The notes: a model not told the origin generated them from the sequence alone. 64,000 nt of DNA from Sphingosinicella sp. LHD-64 (GCF_031157375.1 NZ_JAVIFV010000003.1:942001-1006000); one strand, 5' to 3'; numbered from the stretch's first letter, positions 36,696 through 46,547 are shown. A program made the numbers and translations.

Positions 36696-36812
36696 GCTCG
36701 CACAAACTCCGCGATCTATTTTTCCGACAGGCTCTATACCAATTTTCCTGAACAATATTCCTGGAAATTTTATCTCTTCCAGCCGCGTGATCAGAGAAAC
36801 TGCGGCCCCGGT

Positions 36813-39800
36813 CTAGAATCGCACGCTCACGCCAGCGGTGATGCGACGATCTGTCAGACCCTGGAAGCACAGGAGCGCGTTGTTGTTGACGCAGAACTGG
36901 TTGGCGTCCGAGCCGGTCAGGTTGATCCCCTCGACGCCGATGTTGATATTGTCGGTCAGGTCGTAATTGATGCTGGCATTGAGCTGTCCCCGCGCCGCGT
37001 TGACCCGCGGCAGTCCGAAAAAGAACGAGTCGGTGGATATATAGCTGGAGCGCCACGTATAGCGTGCCCGGGCGCTCAGCCCGTATTTCTCGTAATAAAG
37101 CGTGGCGTTGTAGGAATGCCGGGACAGGTTCGGCAACGTGATGCGATCCTGCGCCCCGATGATCCCCAGATCGGTGAACGCGCCTTGAGGTCCGTCCGCG
37201 GTGCGGAAATTCGATGCGAAATTCTGCGCGCTGCCGCCCGTGGTCTGGTAGGTGTAATTGCCGATGAACCCGAAGCCCGATGCAAAGCCGAGCACATCCT
37301 CAAATCGGGAGAGATCATATTGAACGGCGAACTCGATGCCGGTCTGGGTCGTGTTTCCTTCCCCGTTCACGATCGTCGTCACGGGCACGCAAATCCCCGT
37401 CCCGGGGTTCAACACATTGTTGATGTTGCGATCGGCGATCGGGTTGAAGATGCCGCCCTGCTCACACGGGGGCGTGATATCGATGGCGAGCCCGCCATTG
37501 GCATCCCGGGCCGGGAACGGATCGATCCGCACTTCGGAGAACAGATTGGTGCGGGTCTTGTGGAAGAAGCCGAGGCTGACGAAGGCGGACCGGGCGAAAT
37601 ACCATTCGCCCGAAATGTCGAACGACCAGACGGATTCCGGCACCAGATCGGGATTGCCCACCGGAACGGGGGTGTTGGGGCCGGTGCCGAAGCTCACCGA
37701 TGTCGAAAGATCGTCGAAATCGGGCCGGTTGATATCTCTTGAAAGGCCGACGCGGACAAGAAAGTCCCGGGCCGGCTCGATAACCAGATTCAGCCGCGGC
37801 AGGAAGAACTCGTAGGAACTGTCCCGGACCACGGGCGTCACCGCGCTGCTTCCGGCCGTCTGGGTGTTGCCGAGCGAGGAAATATTGGTTCGCACATAGC
37901 GGATGCCCACATTGCCACGCACGGGCAGCCCGATCTCGCGGCCGTCGAAATTCGCCTGGGCGTAAAGGGCATGCGTCTCCTCGGTGATGTCGAAGAAGGC
38001 GGTGACCTGCTGGGTCGGCGTGGTGAGCAACGCAATATCGGGGCCGGTCGTCGCCGCATTGTTCGCCGTGATCGCGGCATTGAGCGAGGCCAGGATCGCG
38101 GCCGGATCGGAAAAGGAGAGCGCCGGATCGATGACGAGGAAGTCCCGGATGAACAGCCGCCGCCCGTCCGCGGAACCGAAATTGTCCGGACCCGCGACCA
38201 TGATGTCCGAGAACAGGTTGGCCCTCGGCCGATTGATGGCGGCGGCGTTGGTCAGGCCGACGTTGCGGACATTTGAATCGTTGAAGGACGACGTCTCGTT
38301 GTAGCGATATCCAACGTCGATCGAGGTGACGAACGGCGAGGCGCCGGTAAAGTCGTAGGAAAGATCGAGACGGCCGGCGATCTCCCTGTTCTCGACCACG
38401 CCCTGGCTCTGGTTGACCTGGCGCAGCGCATAGTTCGCCGGATCGAGCAGCTGTGCCGTCGTCGGCGTCGTCGACAATCCCGGGGCGATTCCGAACTGCA
38501 GGACGCCGCCGGTGAGGTCGAACTCGATCGGCACGCCGTTGTCGATGCTGGCCGCGCTGACCGGCAGATGGTTCGGGTTGATGAAATCGAGCGTCGTCGA
38601 AAAGTCGGAGTTGGTCGTATCGGAGGTCGAAAGCGCTCCTTCCGCGCGCACCGTCAGCCGCCCGGTCTCCCACTGGCCGCCGAGCCGGTACACCCGGCTG
38701 TCCGTTTCCCGCGATCCCGTATTGGAATCGGTTCTGAGATTCGGATCGAGGGCGCCGGTCGAGTTTGGGCGTATCACGCCCGAAAGCGCGGCCTGGACGC
38801 TGCCGAGATCGCGGGGGCCATCCGGGCCGTCGAGGACGCCCAGGTCGATCGTTTCGAAGGCGGTATTGGTCGTGTTGTCGACCACCCCGTTCGACGACAC
38901 GCCGGAGATCTGCACCCTGGTGCTTTCCTGCGCGCGGGTCTGGTTGTTGAGGATTCCGTCCAAATAGAATCTCAGATTGTCGGCCGGCTTCCATTCCAGT
39001 GAACCGACGAAATTCAGGGTTTCATATTCGAAATTGTCATTGTCCTGATCAAAGAACTGGATGCGCAGGAACGGAAAAGGCTGGGCGCTCGCGCGGCCGG
39101 AGGTTGGTGTCACCACCGCATCGCGATCCACCCGGGGCCGGAAGGCGGAAACATCCGAGCGGGCATAGCTGCCGCTCAGGACCACGCCGATCTCCCCGAT
39201 GCCGGTCGACCAATTGTCGCCGACCGTGCCGGATATCCTCGGCAGGACCGTGCCGGCGAGGTCGCTATATTCCCCCTGGACACGCACGGAAAACAGACGG
39301 TCCCTCAACTCGAGGGGACGAAGCGTCCTGAGGTTGATCGTACCGCCCACTGAGCCTTCAATCGTCTCTGCATCCGGGACTTTGGTCACTTCGAGCGAAG
39401 AAATCAGCGCGGCGGGCAAATCCTCGAAGCTGATGCCACCACGCCCGGCTCCCGACCCCACCGTGGACACGCCGTTGATCTCGGTGCGGTTCTCGTCCGT
39501 GCCGCGAATTTGCACGGCGGTGCCGACACCGGCTTCTCTGGTGATCTGGATGCCGGTGACGTTCTCCAACACCTCGGCGAGGTTCTGGTCCGGCAGTTTG
39601 CCGATATCCTCAGCCTGGATGACCTCGATCAGATTGTCCGAATTGCGCCGTTCGTTGAGAGCGCTTTGGAGAGAGCTGCGAATGCCCGTGACGACGATCG
39701 CCTGATCATCGTCCGCCGGTTCGCCGACTTGTCCTTGGTCTTGGGCGAGGGCGCTCCCCGGCGCGACAAGTGCAGACAAGGCTGTCCCGACCAGGAGCTT

Positions 39801-39857
39801 TGCCAGACGACGAAAATCGCTCGCGGCCACGCGGCCGACACCGACAGGCTTCGACAT
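36813..39857 (-). CDS. TonB-dependent receptor, carbohydrate type
   Basis: A 1,014-residue outer-membrane receptor. The signal peptide ends APGSALAQ. The TonB box is IVVTGIRSSLQSALNERRN. The plug domain has VIQAEDIGKLPDQNLAEVLE and ITREAGVGTAVQIRGTDENR, the pattern of the TIGR01782 receptors that bring oligosaccharides into Caulobacter and sphingomonads. The barrel ends ITAGVSVRF with the terminal Phe. The ATG at 39857 follows gaggggaggg. The GntR gene lies just downstream, and a long inverted repeat lies upstream. The substrate is not visible from sequence but is probably a sugar or uronide. Confidence 0.92.
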   Translation of the reverse strand: MSKPVGVGRVAASDFRRLAKLLVGTALSALVAPGSALAQDQGQVGEPADDDQAIVVTGIRSSLQSALNERRNSDNLIEVIQAEDIGKLPDQNLAEVLENVTGIQITREAGVGTAVQIRGTDENRTEINGVSTVGSGAGRGGISFEDLPAALISSLEVTKVPDAETIEGSVGGTINLRTLRPLELRDRLFSVRVQGEYSDLAGTVLPRISGTVGDNWSTGIGEIGVVLSGSYARSDVSAFRPRVDRDAVVTPTSGRASAQPFPFLRIQFFDQDNDNFEYETLNFVGSLEWKPADNLRFYLDGILNNQTRAQESTRVQISGVSSNGVVDNTTNTAFETIDLGVLDGPDGPRDLGSVQAALSGVIRPNSTGALDPNLRTDSNTGSRETDSRVYRLGGQWETGRLTVRAEGALSTSDTTNSDFSTTLDFINPNHLPVSAASIDNGVPIEFDLTGGVLQFGIAPGLSTTPTTAQLLDPANYALRQVNQSQGVVENREIAGRLDLSYDFTGASPFVTSIDVGYRYNETSSFNDSNVRNVGLTNAAAINRPRANLFSDIMVAGPDNFGSADGRRLFIRDFLVIDPALSFSDPAAILASLNAAITANNAATTGPDIALLTTPTQQVTAFFDITEETHALYAQANFDGREIGLPVRGNVGIRYVRTNISSLGNTQTAGSSAVTPVVRDSSYEFFLPRLNLVIEPARDFLVRVGLSRDINRPDFDDLSTSVSFGTGPNTPVPVGNPDLVPESVWSFDISGEWYFARSAFVSLGFFHKTRTNLFSEVRIDPFPARDANGGLAIDITPPCEQGGIFNPIADRNINNVLNPGTGICVPVTTIVNGEGNTTQTGIEFAVQYDLSRFEDVLGFASGFGFIGNYTYQTTGGSAQNFASNFRTADGPQGAFTDLGIIGAQDRITLPNLSRHSYNATLYYEKYGLSARARYTWRSSYISTDSFFFGLPRVNAARGQLNASINYDLTDNINIGVEGINLTGSDANQFCVNNNALLCFQGLTDRRITAGVSVRF

Positions 39858-39923
39858 GCGCGCCCTCCCCTCAGGTTGTCGTTTTGGCCAGGAATAATCC
39901 ATAGTCCAATGATGTCAACCTAT

Positions 39924-39965
39924 GCTTCGTATTATCAGGACCAATATATCATGCCAATACGAAGC
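39924..39965. promoter_or_regulatory. 10-bp inverted repeat upstream of the TonB receptor
   Basis: GCTTCGTATT (39924-39933) and AATACGAAGC (39956-39965) are perfect arms 22 bases apart; the interior is AT-rich and has two CCAATA copies. It lies 67-108 bases before the receptor start and may bind the GntR protein. The rest of the 344-base spacer 39858-40201 holds only the repeat at 40129-40163. Confidence 0.5.
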
Positions 39966-40128
39966 CGTTGGTCGACACACCTGAGTCGGCAGGTGACGAG
40001 CCGCATCCTGCGCGATCTTCCAGGTTGGCCCGCCTACACGCTGGTGCCCTAACTGCTAGCATCGGGCTCCCGCCAAACCGCGGGGGGATTTGCTCAAGTC
40101 GCGATGATAGGCTTTGAGCGAGCGCTTC

Positions 40129-40163
40129 TGGCCGGAAACGGCCGGTCCGCTTTCAGGAGGGAA
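40129..40163. repeat. intergenic repeat, copy B
   Basis: TGGCCGGAAACGGCCGGTCC then GCTTTCAGGAGGGAA. Second copy of the element at 35819-35855. A shorter, weaker relative (GACCGAAAACGGACGG) is at 55273-55288. Confidence 0.65.
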
Positions 40164-40201
40164 TTGGCGAAATCTGCCATTCGCGGAGATTCTCTGGGCC
40201 T

Positions 40202-41971
40202 TCAGACATGCGCGCTTGAGTAACGCGATTCGAATGGGGGCAAGATCCGCCCGTTCCGTGTGGCGGGGCCCTCCGCCGGATTGACCAAATTCGTGCCGAC
40301 CACGGCACCGCTCCACTCGATATCCTGGATGACAAGGTCCGATTCCTCCTCCAGCGCTGGAAAGCTGCAACGATCGATCGGCCGGGACAGAAGTTCCGAG
40401 AAGAGGCGCTGGCGCGCCCCGGACAGTTCGGTCAGGTCATCGCTGGTCATCAGCACCCCGCCCGACAGACCGGCGAAGCGGGCGAGGGTTTCGACCTGGA
40501 CGTCGGTGAGTTCGTGGAAACGGTCGCGCAGCAGGATGCAGTCGGGGTCCGCCTGCCAGAGGATGCCGTTGCCATGATTGCGGGTCTGGAGATCGCGCAG
40601 CAGGCTTTCGGCGGAGTAGTCGCCGGTCCAGCTAACGCCGATGTCGCGGCCGATCCTGACCGCATCGACGAGGCCGACCGACGCCCAGAGCGGGCAGCCG
40701 CAGCCGAGCCACAGCGCTTCACCGATTTCCTCGCGGATGAGCGCGGCCATGCGACGCCAGATGGCGATGCGCGACAGGCCCGGCCTATGCCAGCCGGCGG
40801 TTTCGGGGCCGTGCTCGCTGCCGAACAACATGAAATCGGTCTTGAAATAGCCGGCGCCCCAGTCGCGGCGCCAGGTGCGGAACACCTGCCGGATATAGGT
40901 TTCCGCCTCCGGGTGGGTGATGTCGAGGATGTAATATTCCTCGCTGCGCTTGTGCCAGCGGAACTCGCCATAGAAGGTCATCTGGGCCAGCGGCTGCCCG
41001 TCCGAAGCCCGCTTCACCATCCAGTCGGGATGTTCGGCGAACAGGCGGCTGCGGTTGCCGACCATGAACGGCGCGATCCACAGGCCCGGGGTGAAGCCCG
41101 CTGCCGCAATGTCGCCGAGCAAGGGCGCCATGCCACGCGGGAATTGCGGCTTCACGTCGAGCCAGTCGCCCATTTCGGGCGTGAAGCCGTCGTCGATCTG
41201 GAAGATGCCGAGCGGCACGCCGTGCGCGTCCCGGAAGGCAGTCGCCCCGGCCAGGTGCTCGAGGATCAGCCGCTCGTCGATCGCCGCATAGAGATTGTAC
41301 CAGGAGCACCAGCCGGTGATCCGGCGGGCCGGCAGGCGCGGCGGCACCGGCGATTGGGCGGCGACACGCCGGGACCAGGCGCGCAGGCTTTCCTCGACTG
41401 CGGCGCCTTGGAACAGGACGATCGGCTCGGCTTCGATCGCACCGTCATGCGGCACGCGGTCCCGCAACGTCTCCATGTCGATCGAGAGGCTTTCGGCACA
41501 CCCGCCGAAACGGAAGCGGCTCTGGAAGCGGTCATGCCGGGTGAAACCGAGGACCAGCGCGCCCGACGCGTCCTCCGGCAGGAGCGCGGTCATCGCGAAG
41601 CCGAGGGTCGGCGCCCTGCCCGGCGGCCCATCGCCAGCCGGCGTGCCGGGTGCGACGAAATAGCTGCCGTCCCAGCTCTGATAGCCATTGCGCAGGTAGC
41701 GCCGGCACCCGCGGACTTCGCCGAAGCGCAGGCCGAGGCTGTCGACGGCGCGACCGGGGTCGATGCCTTCCAACCGCACGCGCAATCGAAACCCGTCGTC
41801 GCCCTCGACAATCTCGAGCACCATCCGGCCCGGATCGAGCGGCCAGATGACGATATCGTCAGCGATCTCCGCTTGATGGTGTGGCGGCACCGTTCCGTCG
41901 ATCAGCGGCGCGATCGCGGCGAGATCGATGCCGAGACCGCGGATCCGCAGCGCGGCGAGGTCAAGCTCCAT
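40202..41971 (-). CDS. GH36-like glycoside hydrolase (alpha-galactosidase type)
   Basis: A 589-residue hydrolase of clan GH-D. WCSWYNLYAAIDERLILEHL begins the barrel, IFQIDDGFTPEMGDW is the conserved DDGW-like loop, YFKTDFMLFGSEHGPE carries the nucleophile Asp, and VSWTGDYSAESLL the acid/base Asp. It lacks a signal peptide, so it acts in the cytosol on imported sugar. The ATG at 41971 overlaps the Gfo/Idh gene by 11 bases, like other junctions in this operon; a GTG at 41992 is possible. It ends the operon with the transporter and oxidoreductases. It probably cleaves alpha-galactosides or related sugars; the substrate is unproven. Confidence 0.85.
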   Translation of the reverse strand: MELDLAALRIRGLGIDLAAIAPLIDGTVPPHHQAEIADDIVIWPLDPGRMVLEIVEGDDGFRLRVRLEGIDPGRAVDSLGLRFGEVRGCRRYLRNGYQSWDGSYFVAPGTPAGDGPPGRAPTLGFAMTALLPEDASGALVLGFTRHDRFQSRFRFGGCAESLSIDMETLRDRVPHDGAIEAEPIVLFQGAAVEESLRAWSRRVAAQSPVPPRLPARRITGWCSWYNLYAAIDERLILEHLAGATAFRDAHGVPLGIFQIDDGFTPEMGDWLDVKPQFPRGMAPLLGDIAAAGFTPGLWIAPFMVGNRSRLFAEHPDWMVKRASDGQPLAQMTFYGEFRWHKRSEEYYILDITHPEAETYIRQVFRTWRRDWGAGYFKTDFMLFGSEHGPETAGWHRPGLSRIAIWRRMAALIREEIGEALWLGCGCPLWASVGLVDAVRIGRDIGVSWTGDYSAESLLRDLQTRNHGNGILWQADPDCILLRDRFHELTDVQVETLARFAGLSGGVLMTSDDLTELSGARQRLFSELLSRPIDRCSFPALEEESDLVIQDIEWSGAVVGTNLVNPAEGPATRNGRILPPFESRYSSAHV

Positions 41972-42947
41972 CGCCGAGCCTGATCTGCTCACGCGTCTCC
42001 GCCGCGCGGCGCGCCGCCAGCGCCAGCCGCAATGTGGCCGCGCCTTCGCGCAGAGGAACGGACGGCGCCCGACGCGCGCGGATCGCCGCGGCGACGTCGG
42101 CGAGCTGAACGACGAACGGATCGCTCGTCCCGACGATCGTCTCGCTTTCCCCTGTCCTGCGCGTCGGCGTCAGCACGGCATCGTTCCAGCTGGTGAACCG
42201 CCCGGTCATCGCCTCGGCATAGATCGACCACTCCTTGTGCCACACCCCCGGCACGGCGATGTTGGAGGCATTGAGCGTCGCGATCCGGCCGTCGTCCCAG
42301 CCGAACAGGATCGCCGAGACATCCTCGATATCATAGCCGGGGACATGGTGGTGGAAGAGGTTGGCGAAGCGGGCGACGACGCTGTCCGGCTCGCCGACGA
42401 GATGGCGGATCAGGTCGATCTGGTGGATCACCTGCTCGAGCATCTGCCCGCCGGACCTGGCACGCTCGCGCCACCAGTGGGCATGCAGCGCATTGCAATG
42501 ATAGGCGCCGGCATAGAGGCCCACTGGTCCCGTCTCCAACGCGCGCCAGCGCCGGACGCCATCGCCGAATCGGTACATGAAACCGATCGCCGCGACGACG
42601 CCCGCTTGCTCGACCGCTTCCACCATCGCGTCGGCATCGGCCTGCGCGAGCGCGATCGGCTTCTCGACGAGGAGATGCACGCCCGCCGCCGCCGCCCGCT
42701 CGATCTCGCCGCCGCGGCAATAAGGCGGGAGCGTCGCGATGAGGAGGTCGGGCCGCGCCGCGTCGATCATCCGGTCGAGGTCGACGAAGGCGCTGCCGCC
42801 ATGTTCGGCCATGAAGGCCTCGGTGCGGCCGAGGTCGCGGCCGCAGCCTGCGACCAGCTGCATCTCGTCGGACAATGCCGCGACCGCGCCGGCATGGCGC
42901 GCGGCGATGCCGCCGCAGCCGAGCAGGGCGACGCTCAGCCGGCTCAT
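41961..42947 (-). CDS. Gfo/Idh/MocA-family oxidoreductase
   Basis: A 328-residue NAD(P)-dependent sugar dehydrogenase-like enzyme. LSVALLGCGGIAARHAGAVA is the Rossmann motif, VHLLVEKPIALAQADADAMV contains the catalytic EKP, and the C-terminal alpha/beta domain has GGQMLEQVIHQIDLIRHLVG, where the His is the usual catalytic residue. It oxidises or epimerises sugars such as inositols or keto-glycosides. ATGA overlap with the MDR gene before it, and a short overlap with the GH36-like gene after it. The paired redox enzymes suggest an oxidation-dependent glycosidase pathway. Confidence 0.88.
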   Translation of the reverse strand: MSRLSVALLGCGGIAARHAGAVAALSDEMQLVAGCGRDLGRTEAFMAEHGGSAFVDLDRMIDAARPDLLIATLPPYCRGGEIERAAAAGVHLLVEKPIALAQADADAMVEAVEQAGVVAAIGFMYRFGDGVRRWRALETGPVGLYAGAYHCNALHAHWWRERARSGGQMLEQVIHQIDLIRHLVGEPDSVVARFANLFHHHVPGYDIEDVSAILFGWDDGRIATLNASNIAVPGVWHKEWSIYAEAMTGRFTSWNDAVLTPTRRTGESETIVGTSDPFVVQLADVAAAIRARRAPSVPLREGAATLRLALAARRAAETREQIRLGDGA

Positions 42948-43990
42948 GTGGCCGCGAACACCAGCATCGCCTGGAGCAGGCCGGGTTCGCCCGCGTCCAG
43001 CCGCGCGAACAGGGCTGGCGCCTCGGCGAACGGCGCGACATGGGTGATGAGCGGGACGAGATCGAGCACGCCCTCATGCTGCAGCTCGATCGCGGTCCGC
43101 CACAAGCGCGGCTTCGACCAGCGGTGGCTCGCCTCGGGCGCGACGCCGGAAATCTGCGAACAGACCAGCTCGACGCGGTTGTGATGATATTCGGCGCCGA
43201 GCTCGAGCCCGCGCACCTCGCCCTGGAAAAATCCCATGACGACGACGCGCGAGGCATAGGCGACCGCCCGGATCGCGTCGGCCAGCGCCGGCGCTGCGCC
43301 CGAAACCTCGATGCAGACATCCGCGCCGCGCCCGCCAGTCATGTCCTTGATCGCCTCGGCGGCGCCGCCGGCGCCCGGATCGCGCACCGCCACGGCGCCG
43401 TGCCGGAGCGCGGTCTCGCGACGCGCAGGGTCGGGATCGATCCCCACGACGCGCCCGCCGGATGCGCGCGCCGCCTGTACGACGATCTGTCCGGGCACGC
43501 CGAGGCCGAATACCGCAACGAGGTCGCCGATCCGGATGCGGGCGTCGTGCACCCCGTTCAACGCCACCGCGCCAATATGGGAAAAGATGCCGATGCGCGG
43601 ATCGGCGCCGTCCGGCAGCAGCCGTTCGCGCGCATAATCGGCCGGCGCGACATGATGAGTGCGGTGATTCCAGGTACCATAGACGCGCTGGCCGACCTCC
43701 AGATCTGCGACCCCCGAGCCGATCTCGACGATCTCGCCCGCCTCCTCATAGCCGAGATTGCGGACGGGCCAGGTCCATCTCGGCTCGTCGCGCGCGACGA
43801 ACAGCCGTCGCGCCTCGTCGAAGCGCCGGTTCATGAACGGATTGGTGCCGCGATACTGCGAGAGCTCGGTCCCAGCACTGATCCCCGAGCAGAGCGTCCG
43901 GATGCGCACCTCCCCGGCGGCGAGCGGCGGATCCTCGCTCTCCTCGAATGTGAGCGCGCGCGGTGCGGCGAGGACGAGCGCGATGCTCAC
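42944..43990 (-). CDS. zinc-type medium-chain dehydrogenase
   Basis: A 348-residue MDR protein. LCSGISAGTELSQYRGTNPF and NLGYEEAGEIVEIGSGVADL match the sugar or bacteriochlorophyllide-type subgroup that lacks the usual GHE zinc motif. DLVAVFGLGVPGQIVVQAAR is the cofactor fold. Members oxidise sugar or polyol hydroxyls. It starts at GTG, overlapping the MFS stop by four bases (GTGA). It is paired with the Gfo/Idh enzyme, as in operons for uncommon sugars and inositol derivatives. Confidence 0.85.
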   Translation of the reverse strand: MSIALVLAAPRALTFEESEDPPLAAGEVRIRTLCSGISAGTELSQYRGTNPFMNRRFDEARRLFVARDEPRWTWPVRNLGYEEAGEIVEIGSGVADLEVGQRVYGTWNHRTHHVAPADYARERLLPDGADPRIGIFSHIGAVALNGVHDARIRIGDLVAVFGLGVPGQIVVQAARASGGRVVGIDPDPARRETALRHGAVAVRDPGAGGAAEAIKDMTGGRGADVCIEVSGAAPALADAIRAVAYASRVVVMGFFQGEVRGLELGAEYHHNRVELVCSQISGVAPEASHRWSKPRLWRTAIELQHEGVLDLVPLITHVAPFAEAPALFARLDAGEPGLLQAMLVFAAT

Positions 43991-45249
43991 CGTTCTGCCA
44001 CTTCATGCGCGTTGGCCAGGACCGCCGCGCGCGTGGACCCGCGCGTCGCCAGCAGCAACAGCACCGCGACAACATAGAGACCGGCGAGCGAGGTCATGCC
44101 GGCGGCCATGCCGAAGCTCTCCGCCGCCATCGCGACGAAGATCGGGGTGAGGCCGGCGCCGATGAAGCCGCACAGAGTCATCATTCCCACCGCCGTCGCA
44201 CGCGCACCGGGCGGCACCACGTCGTGCATCGAGGCATAGATGCAGCCGTCGAACAGGCCCTTGCCGACGCTGGTCGCGAGCAGGACGATGCCCACCGTCA
44301 GCGCGGTCGAGGCGGAGAGCAAGGGGAGCAGCAGCAGGGCGGCGCCGGTGAGGCCGATGGCGAGCGTGTAGAAACGGCCGATCGGCGTGCGCCTGGCGAG
44401 CGTGTCGGCGAGCAGTCCGCCCAGGGGCACCGAGAGGAAGCCGGCGAGATTGATCGTCGCCGAGCCCCAGAGCGCCGAGCCGGCGAGATCGAGGCCGAGC
44501 GCGTCGTGGATATAGGTCGGCGCCCAGACGGTGACGCCGGTCGAGGCGCCGTTGGCGAGGAAGAAGACGGCGCACAGCATCAGCGCCGGCTTGATCCGGA
44601 GCACGATGCCGATCGGCTCCCTGGGCTTGTCCTTCTCGACCGCGGTGTGGACGATCGGCGCATCCTTCAGCCAGCGGAAGAGGAAGAAGGCGTAGATCAG
44701 GCCGATGACCGAGAAGATCAGGAACGGTGCGTGCCAGCCGATCCAATCGGCGAGCAGGCCGGCCGCGACGGCGCCGAGCCCTGCGCCGGCGAAGACCGCG
44801 GTCTGATGGAGTGAGAGCGCGCGGCTGCGCATCGCCGGGCGGTGCCAGTCGCTGATGAGGGCGGTCGCGGTCGGATAGTAAAAGGCCTCGCCGAACGCGA
44901 CGAGCCCGCGGAAGGCGAGCAGCATCGCGAAGCTGGTCGACAGCGAGGTCATGCCGGTCGCCGCGCTCCAGAAGAGCAGGCCGTAGATGATGACCCGGGT
45001 CCGCCGCGCGCTGTCGCCGAGCCGGCCCGCAAGGAAGGCGGTGAGCGCATAGATCCAGAAGAAGACCGAGTTAAGCAAAGCGAGCTGGGTGGCGGTGAGA
45101 CCGAACTCCTGCCTGAGCTGCGGCATCACCGCGATCAGGATCGAGCGGTCGGCCGAGTTGAGGAACGCCACCAGCCAGAGCATGCCGATCAGCAGCCAGG
45201 GATAGGAGGCGCCGGCGGCCCGGGCGGGGTTGCTGGCGAGGCTCGTCAT
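43987..45249 (-). CDS. MFS transporter, ACS/sugar-acid type
   Basis: A 420-residue permease with 12 membrane segments. SADRSILIAVMPQLRQEFGL and AGRLGDSARRTRVIIYGLL (loop 2-3 motif) are typical, and a charged central loop follows segment six. The group carries organic acids and sugar acids across the inner membrane. The ATG at 45249 overlaps the glycerate kinase stop (TGATG). It sits between the kinase and the dehydrogenase and probably imports the pathway substrate. Confidence 0.87.
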   Translation of the reverse strand: MTSLASNPARAAGASYPWLLIGMLWLVAFLNSADRSILIAVMPQLRQEFGLTATQLALLNSVFFWIYALTAFLAGRLGDSARRTRVIIYGLLFWSAATGMTSLSTSFAMLLAFRGLVAFGEAFYYPTATALISDWHRPAMRSRALSLHQTAVFAGAGLGAVAAGLLADWIGWHAPFLIFSVIGLIYAFFLFRWLKDAPIVHTAVEKDKPREPIGIVLRIKPALMLCAVFFLANGASTGVTVWAPTYIHDALGLDLAGSALWGSATINLAGFLSVPLGGLLADTLARRTPIGRFYTLAIGLTGAALLLLPLLSASTALTVGIVLLATSVGKGLFDGCIYASMHDVVPPGARATAVGMMTLCGFIGAGLTPIFVAMAAESFGMAAGMTSLAGLYVVAVLLLLATRGSTRAAVLANAHEVAER

Positions 45250-46547
45250 CAAACGCCTCCCTCATAGAGGATCGCCCGGAAATCGTTGACGTTGGTGAGG
45301 GTCGGGCCGGTCACCACCAGATCGCCCAATGCCTCGAAGAAGGGATAGGCGTCGTTGCGCGCGAGATGGGCGGCGGGATCGAGCCCGAGCACCGCCGCCC
45401 GCGCCAGCGTGTCGGGCGTGACGATCGCGCCCGCGACCGCCTCGGTGCCGTCGATCCCGTCGGTGTCGCAGGCGATCGCCGAGATGCCGGCCGCACCACC
45501 GAGCGCGATCGCGAGACCGAGCAGATATTCGAGATTGCGTCCGCCGCGGCCGGCCTGGTTGGTGACCGTCACGGTCGCCTCGCCGCCGGAGAGAATGAGC
45601 CGGCGCTGCCCGTCGCCGGCAAGCCGCCGGGCGAGCGCGGCATGGCTGGCGCCGAGATGGCGCGCCTCGGCCTGGAGCTGGTCGCCGAGGTCGGTCACCG
45701 CATAGCCGTGCGCCAGCGCGAATTCCCGTGCGGCGCCGAGCGCGGTGCGGGCTCGGCCGATGATCGCCGTCTCGCCACCGGCGAGGCCGAGGCTGTCGGC
45801 CTCGGGCGTTTCGTTGCCGGGATCGTCGAGCGCCGCGGCGACGCTCGCCGGCACCGCGACATGATATTCGGCGATAACCTCGCGCGCCATCGCCAGCGTC
45901 GTCTGGTCGGCGACGGTAGGGCCCGAAGAGACGAAGGAGGGATCGTCGCCGGGAATGTCAGAGATGATCCACGTCGTGACATGCGCGGCGCCAGCGGCGA
46001 CCGCGAGGCGCCCACCCTTGATGCGTGAGAGATGCTTGCGCACGCAATTGATCTCCGCGATCGTCGCGCCGGACTGAAGCAGCGCCCGCGTCACCTCCTG
46101 CTTGTCGGCAAGGCTGACGCCTTCCGCCGGCAAGGCAAGCAAGGCCGAGCCGCCGCCAGACAGCAGCACCAGCAACTCGTCGCCTGCCTGGAGACCATGG
46201 GCGATCTCCAGCGCCCGCTCGGCGGCGCGCACGCTGCTGGCATCGGGAAACGGGTGGCCGGCCTCGATCACCTCGACCTCCGGCCATCGGGTCGCGCCTT
46301 CGCCGAGATGGCCGTGCCGCGTCACCACAAGGCCAGGGAGCGGTGTCTTGCTGTGCGATTGGGCGACGCGCATCATCTCGGCCGCCGCCTTGCCGACTGC
46401 GATCGCCACCAGCCGTCCGTGCGGGGCGCTCGGCAGGACGGCCGGCATCACCTGACGCGGCGAGACCGCCTCGACGGCGTGGTCGAACAGGGTACGCAGC
46501 AGGGTGCGGCTGGTGGCATGCGCGTCCGTGTCCTTCGCCTGAAGCAT
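45249..46547 (-). CDS. glycerate 2-kinase (DUF4147/MOFRL type)
   Basis: A 432-residue type-II glycerate kinase. The N-terminal DUF4147 domain has AIAVGKAAAEMMRVAQ and LLVLLSGGGSALLALPAEGV; the C-terminal MOFRL domain has LILSGGEATVTVTNQAGRGG and IACDTDGIDGTEAVAGAIV. It phosphorylates D-glycerate to 2-phosphoglycerate, a last step of tartronate, glucarate or galactarate breakdown. The frame extends to 46832, but those 95 residues (beginning HCEERNDEAIQ) come from a mobile repeat. The ATG at 46547 has aggagagg upstream. First gene of the operon. Confidence 0.92.
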   Translation of the reverse strand: MLQAKDTDAHATSRTLLRTLFDHAVEAVSPRQVMPAVLPSAPHGRLVAIAVGKAAAEMMRVAQSHSKTPLPGLVVTRHGHLGEGATRWPEVEVIEAGHPFPDASSVRAAERALEIAHGLQAGDELLVLLSGGGSALLALPAEGVSLADKQEVTRALLQSGATIAEINCVRKHLSRIKGGRLAVAAGAAHVTTWIISDIPGDDPSFVSSGPTVADQTTLAMAREVIAEYHVAVPASVAAALDDPGNETPEADSLGLAGGETAIIGRARTALGAAREFALAHGYAVTDLGDQLQAEARHLGASHAALARRLAGDGQRRLILSGGEATVTVTNQAGRGGRNLEYLLGLAIALGGAAGISAIACDTDGIDGTEAVAGAIVTPDTLARAAVLGLDPAAHLARNDAYPFFEALGDLVVTGPTLTNVNDFRAILYEGGV

